Source of the DNA: Terriglobia bacterium
GTDB lineage: Bacteria; Acidobacteriota; Terriglobia; Bryobacterales; Bryobacteraceae
DNA: 46,423 nucleotides
Reading direction: 5' to 3'
Assembly (NCBI GenBank): GCA_021324615.1
Contig: JAJPIT010000109.1
Span: forward strand, 1 to 46,423
Position numbers and translations under genes: made by a program. Below the pieces are notes generated by a model. It saw only the letters and a program-made list of their open reading frames with translations. It did no database searches and was not told where the DNA came from. Position 1 is the first letter of the stretch; the number at the start of each line of letters is the position of its first letter. Below are positions 33,092 through 40,717 of this stretch, piece after piece.

Positions 33092-33505
33092 TCAAGCCTC
33101 CGGACCCAGCGCGATGACGAAGTATTCCGCTTTATCCGGACCGGGATTATGGACGCCGTGCAGATCGTGCGAATTGATGTACAGCACGGAGCCCGCGGTG
33201 AGGCGGGTGGTCTTTCCGTTGACGGTGGCGTCCAGAACGCCCGACTGCATGCAAAACATTTCTTCATGCAAATGTTGGTGCGGGGGATGCGGCGAAGCTC
33301 CCGCGTTCAACTCCGTCACATGCACTTCCAAGGGATAGCCGGTATGCGTTTCGCCGGTGAAGACGGCGTGCGTTTTGGAAACGGCGCTGGTTTTCGACGG
33401 CAGATTTTCGAACGGGAAAGCTTGCGACGGCAGGCGTTTGGCCGCCTGCTGCGCGGCGGCGATTGCGGGCAGCAGCATGGCGAACCTTCTACGGGAAGTT
33501 TTCAT
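33092..33505 (-). CDS. Exported single-domain cupin protein
   Basis: A 137-residue protein with a Tat-like signal (MKTSRRRFAMLLPAIAAAQQ) and one cupin_2 barrel. Motif 1 reads HPPHQHLHEEMFCMQSG (His-rich metal site: HxH and Glu) and motif 2 is GSVLYINSHDLHGVHNPG. It probably binds a metal; catalytic or sensor role unknown. The ATG has an AAGGAGG seven bases upstream. It is the last gene of the uppP-ftsK-thioredoxin-like run, 24 bp after the thioredoxin-like gene. The neighbouring sugar operon is convergent, so a functional tie to it is only positional. Confidence 0.88.
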   Translation of the reverse strand: MKTSRRRFAMLLPAIAAAQQAAKRLPSQAFPFENLPSKTSAVSKTHAVFTGETHTGYPLEVHVTELNAGASPHPPHQHLHEEMFCMQSGVLDATVNGKTTRLTAGSVLYINSHDLHGVHNPGPDKAEYFVIALGPEA

Positions 33506-33529
33506 GTTCCCTCCTTGGATCGATTATGC

Positions 33530-34066
33530 CTATTTTGAAGCAGCCTGCTGGGTCCCGACCGGCGTGACGCCGAGCATGGCGTTGGCCAGCGCGCGGATTG
33601 CGGGCTCGCCGTTTTTGACCACCGGATGATCGCCGTAGTATTGCTCGCGCACCATCCCCCAGCGATCGATGAACAGAAGAATCGGGACCACCGGGCGCAT
33701 GCCCTCCGGCACGTCCGCCACCTTGATAATCGCCTCCTTCTCGATGAAGCCAATGGGGAAGGCGGGGCGATAGCGCTGGACGAAAATCGGGAGCATGTAT
33801 TTCGCGTTGGGGTCGCCCGCCGCGCCGATCACCTGCAATCCTTTCGGCCCCAGGTCCTTTTGGATGCGGTTGACGATATCGAGCATCCGGATGCAGTCGT
33901 CGCATTGCGTGGAAAAGATCATCAGCAGGACGGTACGGCCGCGGAATTTGCGCAGCTCGATGGGCTTTCCGTCGGAGCCGCGGATGGGGACCGACACGGC
34001 CGGGCGCGGCGTTTTGGCGGCCGCCGCCGCAGCGCACAGCAGCAGAAGAAAAGATCGGCGCGACAT
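33530..34066 (-). CDS. Exported thioredoxin-fold (TlpA/redoxin-like) protein
   Basis: A 178-residue protein with signal peptide MSRRSFLLLLCAAAAAA and a thioredoxin-like fold. The strand KFRGRTVLLMIFSTQCDDC leads into a CxxC pair (CDDC), in the position of the active site of TlpA and alkyl hydroperoxide reductase-like redoxins. The cis-Pro region is PVVPILLFIDRWG. Probably reduces periplasmic disulphides or an oxidised substrate; the acidic CDDC pair is less common than CxPC. It is 39 bp downstream of ftsK and 24 bp upstream of the cupin gene. Confidence 0.87.
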   Translation of the reverse strand: MSRRSFLLLLCAAAAAAKTPRPAVSVPIRGSDGKPIELRKFRGRTVLLMIFSTQCDDCIRMLDIVNRIQKDLGPKGLQVIGAAGDPNAKYMLPIFVQRYRPAFPIGFIEKEAIIKVADVPEGMRPVVPILLFIDRWGMVREQYYGDHPVVKNGEPAIRALANAMLGVTPVGTQQAASK

Positions 34067-34105
34067 GTCTCTTATAGTAACCGGCTTATCGTCACCGGCA
34101 AAAGC

Positions 34106-36430
34106 TCACCGCGCTTCGACTTCGGTAAGCCAGTCCGGGCGCTTCAACACCTCGCGCGGGCGGCTGCCATCCGGCGGGCCGATGATGCCGTCGCGCTGCA
34201 TCATGTCCAAAATCCGCGCGGCGCGGCCGTAGCCCAGCCGCAGGCGGCGTTGCAGCGTGGATGTGGAGGCCTTGCCCATCTCCACCACGATGCGAACGGC
34301 ATCCTGATACAGGGGGTCTTCTTCGCCGTCGAATTCCTCGGGTTCGCCTTCCTCATCCTCGGCCGGAGGAGCGATCAGGAAGGTCTTGTCGTATTCGGGC
34401 TGGGCCTGGGCTTTCCAGAACTCCACCACGCGGTTGGTTTCCGCCTCGCTGACGTAAGCGGCGTGCACGCGCGTCAGCCGCGACGAGCCGGGCGGAAGAA
34501 ACAGCATGTCGCCCTTTCCCAGCAGATGCTCGGCGCCCATGACGTCCAGCACGGTGCGCGAATCGACGCGGGTGGCCACGCGGAAGCTGATGCGCGACGG
34601 GAAATTGGCCTTGATCAAGCCGGTGATCACGTCGACGCTCGGCCGCTGCGTGGCCAGCACCAGGTGCATGCCGACGGCGCGCGCCATCTGGGCCAGGCGC
34701 GTGACGCTCTCCTCGACGTTGGCGCGTTCGAGCATCATGAGGTCCGCCAGCTCGTCGATGATCACCAGCACGTAGGGGATCTGCTCCAGCTCCTCTTCGC
34801 CCGATTCCTCCTCGAAAAGGCTGCGCGGCTCAGCCTGGAGGGCGCGGACTTTCTTGTTGTACTGCTCGATATTGCGCACGCCCTGCGATGCGAGCAGCTT
34901 CAAGCGGCGCTCCATTTCCAGCACGGCGTTGCGCAGCGCGTTGGTCGCTTTTTTCGCGTCGGTAATCACCGGCGTGAGCAGGTGTGGGATGCCTTCGTAC
35001 AGCCCGAATTCGAGCCGCTTGGGATCGACCATGATCATGCGGACCTGGCGCGGCGTCGCCTTATAGAGGATCGACATGATCAGCGTATTGAGCATCACGC
35101 TCTTGCCGGAGCCGGTGGAACCGGCGATCAGCAGATGCGGCATGGTATCGAGCGCGGTGACCTTGATCCGGCCGTTGATATCCTTGCCGAGCGCGATGGT
35201 CAGCGGCGACGCCGAGTCCTGAAACTCCTCCGATTCGAGGATCTGCCGCAAACTGATTACTTCGCGCTTGGAATTGGGCACTTCGATTCCGACGGTCGGC
35301 TTGCCGGGGATCCGCTCAATCAGAATCGATTCGGCTTGCAAGCCCAGGCACAGATCTTCGGTCAAGGTGGTGATGCGGGAATATTTCACGCCGGCCTCGG
35401 GCTTGAACTCGAACGTCGTCACAACGGGACCCGGGTTGATCTGCGTCACCGTGCCGAAAACATTGAATTCCTCGAACTTTGATTTAATCCGCGCGGCGAT
35501 TTCTTTCAGCTCCTGGCTATCGTAGACGCTGCGCGCGGCCGGCTCATTCAACAGATCGGTGGGCGGGATCCGAAATTCCGTGCGCTCTTTGGGCATCGGC
35601 GCGGTGCGGGCGGAAACGGGTTCCGGCGGCGGCGGCGCGGCGGGGCGCGGAGGCTCGGGCGGAATTTCCAGCGGGCGGATCGGAATATCCTCGATTTCGA
35701 CTTGCGCCGCCTCGGGTTCGAGGGGATCGACAATGGGCGGCGTCTCCGGCGCGGGCGATTCCGCCGCGCCGCGGGTGGGAACGCGGAACTTGCCGGTCTT
35801 TTCGCCGCATTTTTCGCGGATCTCTTCCCTGCCCTTGCGGCGCCGCGATCTCCAGGCGGCGAAGCGTTCCCTCAGCAGGCCGGCCAGACGCATGGGGCCG
35901 CGGAACCACGCCGCCAGGCGCGACATCTCAAACGCCGACACCAGATAGATCGAGACGATCCAGCAAGCCGCGGTCGCCAGGATTGCGCCGGTGAGATTCA
36001 TGGATTCGGTCAGATAATCGGCGAGGATCGATCCGGCGAGGCCGCCGGCCGGGATCGCGCCCGCGATGGGCCGCCAGTCGGCCAATCCAAACGCCGTGCC
36101 GGTGGAGGCGATCAGGAGCAGCGCGCCGGCGGTTTTCACCGCCGGAGCTTCGATCGGCGAGGAGCGAACCCATTTCCAGCCGAGCAGAAGGATCAGCGCG
36201 GGAATGGCGTACGCCGCGAGCCCGAAAATTTGCAGGCACAGATCGGCGGTGAAAGCTCCGACCCGTCCCGTCAGATTCGCGGCCCGCGCCGCGCCGGTGG
36301 CCGTATCCCAGGAGGGATCGGACGGCTGATATGAGGCGAGGCTGAAGAAAACGAACAGCCCCGCGAATAAACACACCACCGCGAAGGCTTCATTGAGCCG
36401 TGGATGCCGCGTAGGTCCCAAATATTTCAT
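34106..36430 (-). CDS. ftsK: DNA translocase FtsK/SpoIIIE
   Basis: Septal DNA pump of 774 residues that clears and resolves chromosome ends at division. The start is ATG at 36428-36430, overlapping the uppP stop as ATGA; a longer open frame to 36994 is antisense-like and overlaps uppP. Four or five N-terminal membrane helices (about 15-185) are followed by a Pro/Glu/Arg-rich linker (about 200-300). The motor has Walker A GSTGSGKS near residue 436, IMVDPKRLEFGLYEGIPHLL, Walker B VLVIIDELADLMM and LATQRPSVDVITGLIKANFPSRI. The C-terminal gamma winged helix that reads KOPS is present (DAVRIVVEMGKASTSTLQRRLRLGYGRAARI). The linker is short compared with E. coli FtsK, as is usual for SpoIIIE-type proteins. 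Confidence 0.96.
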   Translation of the reverse strand: MKYLGPTRHPRLNEAFAVVCLFAGLFVFFSLASYQPSDPSWDTATGAARAANLTGRVGAFTADLCLQIFGLAAYAIPALILLLGWKWVRSSPIEAPAVKTAGALLLIASTGTAFGLADWRPIAGAIPAGGLAGSILADYLTESMNLTGAILATAACWIVSIYLVSAFEMSRLAAWFRGPMRLAGLLRERFAAWRSRRRKGREEIREKCGEKTGKFRVPTRGAAESPAPETPPIVDPLEPEAAQVEIEDIPIRPLEIPPEPPRPAAPPPPEPVSARTAPMPKERTEFRIPPTDLLNEPAARSVYDSQELKEIAARIKSKFEEFNVFGTVTQINPGPVVTTFEFKPEAGVKYSRITTLTEDLCLGLQAESILIERIPGKPTVGIEVPNSKREVISLRQILESEEFQDSASPLTIALGKDINGRIKVTALDTMPHLLIAGSTGSGKSVMLNTLIMSILYKATPRQVRMIMVDPKRLEFGLYEGIPHLLTPVITDAKKATNALRNAVLEMERRLKLLASQGVRNIEQYNKKVRALQAEPRSLFEEESGEEELEQIPYVLVIIDELADLMMLERANVEESVTRLAQMARAVGMHLVLATQRPSVDVITGLIKANFPSRISFRVATRVDSRTVLDVMGAEHLLGKGDMLFLPPGSSRLTRVHAAYVSEAETNRVVEFWKAQAQPEYDKTFLIAPPAEDEEGEPEEFDGEEDPLYQDAVRIVVEMGKASTSTLQRRLRLGYGRAARILDMMQRDGIIGPPDGSRPREVLKRPDWLTEVEAR

Positions 36431-37257
36431 CTCCCGCCGGCGCGGAAGAATGCCAGAGCGATCACCATTATGCCAAAAATGATCCGGTACCAGACGAAGA
36501 CCGCCAGCGAACGCCGCCGCAGGTAGTTCAGGAAAAAGGCGATGGCCAGGCAGCCGGTGATGGCGCTGGCGAGAATGCCCGCCAGAAAGGCCATCTGCAT
36601 ATCCTGCGGCAGGCCGCCGCCGTGTTTGGTCAGATCCCAGAATTTTTTCGCCGCCGCCCCGGCGATGATGGGCGTGGAGAGCAGGAACGAAAAGCGCGCC
36701 GCGGTGGGACGGTCCAGGGCGCGGAACAGGCCGGCGGCGATGGTGCTGCCGCTGCGGGAGACGCCGGGAATGATGGCGAAAGCTTGCGCGACGCCGACAG
36801 CGAGCGAATCGAGCAGGGAAACCTGGGCGATGTCTTTCCGCTTGCGGCCTGCCGAATCCGCCAGCCACAGGATGAGGCCGACGACGATCGCCGCCGTGGC
36901 GATGATATAGGGGCTGCGGAGGGCGGTCTCCGCCTGTTTGTCGAACAGAACGCCGGCGGCCGCGCCGGGAATCGTTCCCAGGATCAGAAGCCACAGCAGG
37001 CCGCGATTTTTCAGCAGCGCGGCGTCGCCGCCGGCGCGCAGCCCGATGGCCTGGCCGATAATCTGGATCCAGTCGCGAAAAAAGAACAGGATTACGGCGG
37101 CCAGCGTCCCGACGTGGAGGGCGACGTCAAAGGTGAGGCCGCCGTCGTCCCAGCCGAGCATCCAGGGGACGATGATCAGGTGCGCGCTGCTGCTGACGGG
37201 AAGAAATTCCGTAAGTCCTTGCAGGATTCCCAGCAGGATCGCATGCAGAAGGGGCAT
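36427..37257 (-). CDS. uppP: Undecaprenyl-diphosphatase UppP (BacA)
   Basis: Integral membrane phosphatase of 276 residues recycling undecaprenyl diphosphate to the monophosphate carrier for peptidoglycan and other envelope polymers. The two signature blocks are intact: GILQGLTEFLPVSSSAHLIIVPW at the N-terminus (E/QxxxE and the conserved SSSAH) and IIPGVSRSGSTIAAGLFR in the middle. Eight or so hydrophobic helices span the protein. It is first in a run with ftsK (4-bp overlap), so envelope precursor recycling is co-expressed with division. No clear ribosome-binding site precedes the ATG. The gene is divergent from hpnI, and the spacer contains a 7-bp GCGCCGC/GCGGCGC stem (37275-37302). Confidence 0.96.
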   Translation of the reverse strand: MPLLHAILLGILQGLTEFLPVSSSAHLIIVPWMLGWDDGGLTFDVALHVGTLAAVILFFFRDWIQIIGQAIGLRAGGDAALLKNRGLLWLLILGTIPGAAAGVLFDKQAETALRSPYIIATAAIVVGLILWLADSAGRKRKDIAQVSLLDSLAVGVAQAFAIIPGVSRSGSTIAAGLFRALDRPTAARFSFLLSTPIIAGAAAKKFWDLTKHGGGLPQDMQMAFLAGILASAITGCLAIAFFLNYLRRRSLAVFVWYRIIFGIMVIALAFFRAGGR

Positions 37258-37410
37258 AGTTTATTAGGTTAGCAGCGCCGCCGGCCGGGGAAACAGCGGC
37301 GCCGCCTTTTGATACGGTCATCTTCTGGCATCCGGCGCGCGTTTCACGTAAACTATTGCCATGCGGGGATTCCGAGTCAAACGAGGGCGTTGTGCGCCGC
37401 TTCGGGCGTT

Positions 37411-38646
37411 GTGCTTAGTCTGGAGCTGATATTCGCGGTTTTGGTTCTGATCAGCGCGCTGTTTTCGCTGCTGTCGATCATCGCGGCGCATCGTTACCTC
37501 GCCGTGCGCCCGCCGGTGCTTCGTAGGACGGCGCCGATCAGCATTCTAAAGCCGCTGGCCGGGCTGGACCGCGATCTGGAAGCGAACCTGCGCTGTTTCT
37601 TCGAGCAGGACTATCCGTGTTTTGAGATTCTGTTCGCGGTCCGCGACGAGAGCGATCCCGCGTTCGCGGTGGTGGAGAAGCTGCGGCGCGAATACGCGAA
37701 GGTGCCCTCGCGCGTGGTCCTTACCGGAGAGCCGCCGTACGCCAATCGCAAGGCCTACAGCCTGGAGCGAATGCTGGGCGTGGCGTCCCACGATCTGGTG
37801 GTGATGAGCGACAGCGATACGCGCGCCACGCCTTCGCTGCTCAAAACCATCGCGGCGGAGTTTCAGGATCCGGCGGTCGGCCTGGCCACCTGTCCTTATC
37901 GCGCGGTGGGCGCGAACTTCTGGTCGAAGCTCGAAGCGGCCGGATTGAACAGCGATTTCATCGCCGGGATTCTTGCCGCCCGGATGCTGGAAGGGATGCG
38001 CTTTGCCGTGGGGCCGACCATCGCCGCCCGGCGCGAAGTGCTCGAAACGATCGGGGGATTCGCGCGGCTGAAGGACTATCTTGCCGAAGATTTCATGCTG
38101 GGGCGGCTGGCGGCGGATGCCGGTTACGGCGTGATTCTTTCGTCCTATGTGATCGAGCATCACCTGGCGGCGGCGGGCGTCCGGCAAAACTTTGCGCATC
38201 GCCTGCGGTGGCTGCGCAGCACGCGCCGGTCGCGGCCGCTGGGATATCTGGGCCAGGTGTTCACGACGACCACGCCGCTCTCGCTTGCGATGGTGGCCGC
38301 GGATTGGCGGCTATGGCCGGCGGCGGCGGCGGCGATCGCGCTGCGGATCGCGGCGGCATATGTCATGGCGGCGCGGGTCCTGCGCACCGGAGTCTCCGCG
38401 CTGCTGCTGGTCGAGGATCTGGCCGCGTTCGGCTTCTGGATCGGCGGATTTTTCGGCCGCACCATCGTCTGGCGCGGCGCGCGCTACCGGCTGATGCGGG
38501 ACGGGCGATTCGCGCCGGTTCATTCGGCCAGCAGCACGATCTCCACCCGGCGATTGCTGGCGCGGCCCTCTTCGGTCTCGTTCGACCCGCGCGGGCGGTT
38601 GGAGCCGTCGCTGGAAACCGAGAGCCGCGATTCGGGAATCGCGTAG
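37411..38646 (+). CDS. hpnI: Hopanoid-type glycosyltransferase HpnI (GT2, ceramide-glucosyltransferase-like)
   Basis: Membrane GT2 enzyme resembling HpnI, which transfers N-acetylglucosamine to bacteriohopanetetrol. N-terminal helix LELIFAVLVLISALFSLLSII, then ISILKPLAGLDRDLEANLRCFFEQDYP, the nucleotide-sugar DxD segment VVMSDSDTRA, acceptor/base motif LAEDFMLG, and HRLRWLRSTRRSRPLG (the RxxRW motif), followed by C-terminal helices. The start is uncertain: the GTG at 37411 matches the expected N-terminus, a TTG at 37390 is possible, and an out-of-frame ATG at 37361 opens a 22-codon ORF across it. The family normally ends near YRLMRDGRFAPV (about 38519); here no stop occurs and the frame continues 42 codons antisense to motB, so 38520-38646 may not be meaningful protein. 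Confidence 0.85.
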   Translation: MLSLELIFAVLVLISALFSLLSIIAAHRYLAVRPPVLRRTAPISILKPLAGLDRDLEANLRCFFEQDYPCFEILFAVRDESDPAFAVVEKLRREYAKVPSRVVLTGEPPYANRKAYSLERMLGVASHDLVVMSDSDTRATPSLLKTIAAEFQDPAVGLATCPYRAVGANFWSKLEAAGLNSDFIAGILAARMLEGMRFAVGPTIAARREVLETIGGFARLKDYLAEDFMLGRLAADAGYGVILSSYVIEHHLAAAGVRQNFAHRLRWLRSTRRSRPLGYLGQVFTTTTPLSLAMVAADWRLWPAAAAAIALRIAAAYVMAARVLRTGVSALLLVEDLAAFGFWIGGFFGRTIVWRGARYRLMRDGRFAPVHSASSTISTRRLLARPSSVSFDPRGRLEPSLETESRDSGIA

Positions 38647-39161
38647 CGATTCGCCAGGAGTTCGAGCAGGCGCAGCCCGCGCGCCACGGACAGCTCCCAG
38701 TTATTGGCGAAACGGCGGTTGTGGATCGGCACGGAATCGGCGTGGCCGATCAGGCTGACGCGATTCGGCACGTCGCGAATCACTTGGGCGATCGCTTCCA
38801 CCGCAGGCAGAGCGCCGTCGCTCACCCGGTCGTCGCCGGAAGCGAACAGGATCGCCTGCGGCAGGCTGATGACCAAACCGCGCGGTTCGAGCGCGGCTTC
38901 AATTCCCCGCTGGGCCAGTATCTTTTGCGCTTTGTCGAGTGGCGCCGGTCCTGGCGAATCGATTGGGGGCGGCGCGGGCGAATGAGCCGGCAACTGCGCG
39001 GCGGCGGCGATGAAGAAAATCAGCAGGATGGTCAACACGTCCAGGTAGCTGACCATCCAGCGGTCGGTTTTGCCGGCTTCCCCGCGGGCGCTTAATTCCG
39101 GCCGAGGTAAGCGCCGAGGCGCTCGCGCGCGAGCGACGGATGCACTCGATCGTACAAGCAC
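38520..39161 (-). CDS. motB: MotB-like stator protein (OmpA peptidoglycan-binding domain)
   Basis: A 213-residue stator subunit. After a basic N-terminus comes RWMVSYLDVLTILLIFFIAAA, the MotB membrane helix with the proton-binding aspartate (Asp41, in YLD). A Pro-rich linker leads to an OmpA-like peptidoglycan-binding domain (about 90-213): LVISLPQAILFASGDDRVS, VSLIGHADSVPI, NWELSVARGLRLLELL and SNRRVEIVLLAE. GTG at 39161 is favoured by GGAAGGAG four bases upstream, inside motA; an ATG at 39056 would start at MVSYLD and lose the basic N-terminus. It is downstream of motA with a 70-bp overlap. The 3' end overlaps hpnI by 127 bp on the opposite strand. No flagellar gene is nearby, so it may drive flagella encoded elsewhere or another motility or transport process. 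Confidence 0.87.
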   Translation of the reverse strand: MLVRSSASVARARAPRRLPRPELSARGEAGKTDRWMVSYLDVLTILLIFFIAAAAQLPAHSPAPPPIDSPGPAPLDKAQKILAQRGIEAALEPRGLVISLPQAILFASGDDRVSDGALPAVEAIAQVIRDVPNRVSLIGHADSVPIHNRRFANNWELSVARGLRLLELLANRYAIPESRLSVSSDGSNRPRGSNETEEGRASNRRVEIVLLAE

Positions 39162-39892
39162 AGGACTCCTTCCACAATCAACTCATCCTGCTCCACCGCT
39201 TCGGCGGCGCGGGCGCGGATGCGATAGGCGAGCGGCAGCAGCACCAGATTGGCCAGCGCCAGCCCGTAGATGGTCGATACGAACGCGGCTCCGATGCCGG
39301 CGGCCACCGAAGCCAGATCGGAAAACCGGCGCAAGACCTCGAGGAGACCGATCACGGTTCCGAGAACGCCGAGGGTTGGCGCAAATCCGCCGGCGACTTC
39401 GAAAGGGCGCGCGCCGCTTTCCAGTTGGCGCTCGCGCAGGCGGACGCGGCTGAGCAGCGCGTCCTCCAGTTCGGCTCGCTGCGCCACATCCAGCGCGAGG
39501 GCGAGCGATTCTCTGAGGAAAGAACAGCGCACGCCTTCGAGCATCGGCTCAATCGCCAGCAGGCCGCTGGCGCGCGCGTGTTTCATCAACGCCATGATCT
39601 GGTCGATCAATTCGGCGTGATCCAACTGAGGCGGAACAAAGAGCTCGCGCGCCCGCCGGAAGGCTTGAATCAGCGAGGCGCGGGGGGTGGTCACGAAAAA
39701 GGCCCCCAGGGTTCCGCCGGCGACGACCAGCGCTCCGGTGGGTTGAAAGAAATAGACGAGCCGTACGCCGCTGGCCGCGATGCCGGCCAGCAGTGCGGCG
39801 GCCGCGATGGCGATGCCGGCCAGCATCCAAACATCCAGGCGCGGCGGCGGCGACGGGCGCGGCACTTCTTTCAGGGCGGCGGCGGTGGACAA
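39092..39892 (-). CDS. motA: MotA-like stator protein
   Basis: A 267-residue proton-channel subunit of the MotA/TolQ/ExbB superfamily. Two N-terminal helices (WMLAGIAIAAAALLAGIAAS and GALVVAGGTLGAFFVTT), a cytoplasmic region with ALMKHARASGLLAIEP, and two C-terminal helices in the conserved block GGFAPTLGVLGTVIGLLEVL to GIGAAFVSTIYGLALANLVLLPLAYRI. The start is taken as TTG at 39890-39892, seven bases after GGGAG; the open frame begins at 39952 but has no upstream signal. Followed by motB with overlapping reading frames. The MotA assignment over TolQ/ExbB rests on the MotB partner and the domain order. Confidence 0.87.
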   Translation of the reverse strand: MSTAAALKEVPRPSPPPRLDVWMLAGIAIAAAALLAGIAASGVRLVYFFQPTGALVVAGGTLGAFFVTTPRASLIQAFRRARELFVPPQLDHAELIDQIMALMKHARASGLLAIEPMLEGVRCSFLRESLALALDVAQRAELEDALLSRVRLRERQLESGARPFEVAGGFAPTLGVLGTVIGLLEVLRRFSDLASVAAGIGAAFVSTIYGLALANLVLLPLAYRIRARAAEAVEQDELIVEGVLCLYDRVHPSLARERLGAYLGRN

Positions 39893-40012
39893 CGAGCAAC
39901 TCCCGCGCGGTGTGAGGCAATTCGCCTGCCGCGCGCAGGCGGTAGAAAACAAAGGCGGGCGCGGCGCCGACGTTTCGTAACGGGAACCAGCTTGAATCCG
40001 TCTTGTCTAGAA

Positions 40013-40678
40013 ATGACACGGCGGGAAGCAATTGTGATCGCGTTCGGGCTGCCGCTCGCCGCTTCCGACACGCGCCCGTTTTGGGAAGGAAAGAAACCGG
40101 AGGATTGGACAGAAGAAGAACGGCGGGAGCTGCTATCGCGCTCGCCGTGGACGCGCGAAGCGGAGGTGAAGTTCAACGGCGGCCCGGGTCCTCTGGGCGG
40201 TCCGGATGGCTGGTTGATGGCGCAGCCGGGCGTGATTCTGAATGAGCCCAACGGCAGCACCACGCGAACTCCGAAAAAATTCGCCGCGACCGTGCGGTGG
40301 GAATCCGCGCTGCCGATCCGTCTGGCCGGGGGAAACAAGTCCGGCAAAGAGCCGGCGAATTACGTTTTGAGCGTGACCGGAGACCTGCCGATGCTGGGCG
40401 GCGCGGGCGAAGAAACGGACGAGGAGCATCAGTCGCGGCTCGAGAATCTGAAACAGTACACACGAATCGAAAAGCGCGGCGGTCCTTTATACCTGGCGGA
40501 TTTCGCCGATCAGCGGGGAAAAGGGACGGAAGCGGGGACGCGATTTTTTTTCGACCGGAGCGATCCGATTACGCTTCACGACGGATCCGTAACGTTTGTC
40601 ACCCGGCTGGGGCCCATCGATTTAAAGTGCAAATTCGCGCTGAAGGAGATGGTCTACCACGGCAGGCTTGAGCTCTAG
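40013..40678 (+). CDS. Exported hypothetical protein
   Basis: A 221-residue protein I do not recognise. The N-terminus MTRREAIVIAFGLPLAAS resembles a short twin-arginine-like signal. The mature part begins FWEGKKPEDWTEEERRELLSRSPW, a segment reminiscent of repeated acidobacterial secreted proteins, followed by EVKFNGGPGPLGG and a probable beta-rich domain (FAATVRWESALPIRLAGG, ANYVLSVTGDLPMLG, GTRFFFDRSDPITLHDGSVTFVTRLGPIDLKCKF). A much longer open frame reaches back to 39140 but is antisense to motA. No ribosome-binding site is obvious. It ends 39 bp before the likely baeRF start and is divergent from motA. Confidence 0.7.
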   Translation: MTRREAIVIAFGLPLAASDTRPFWEGKKPEDWTEEERRELLSRSPWTREAEVKFNGGPGPLGGPDGWLMAQPGVILNEPNGSTTRTPKKFAATVRWESALPIRLAGGNKSGKEPANYVLSVTGDLPMLGGAGEETDEEHQSRLENLKQYTRIEKRGGPLYLADFADQRGKGTEAGTRFFFDRSDPITLHDGSVTFVTRLGPIDLKCKFALKEMVYHGRLEL

Positions 40679-40717
40679 GGCGTGGCCGTGAAGTGTGGCA
40701 GTGAAGTTGCGAACGGG

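Noticed and set aside
33626-35482. 618-codon ORF antisense to ftsK and the thioredoxin-like gene
   Set aside because: Crosses two conserved minus-strand genes and has shadow composition (His/Arg/Gly/Ala-rich).
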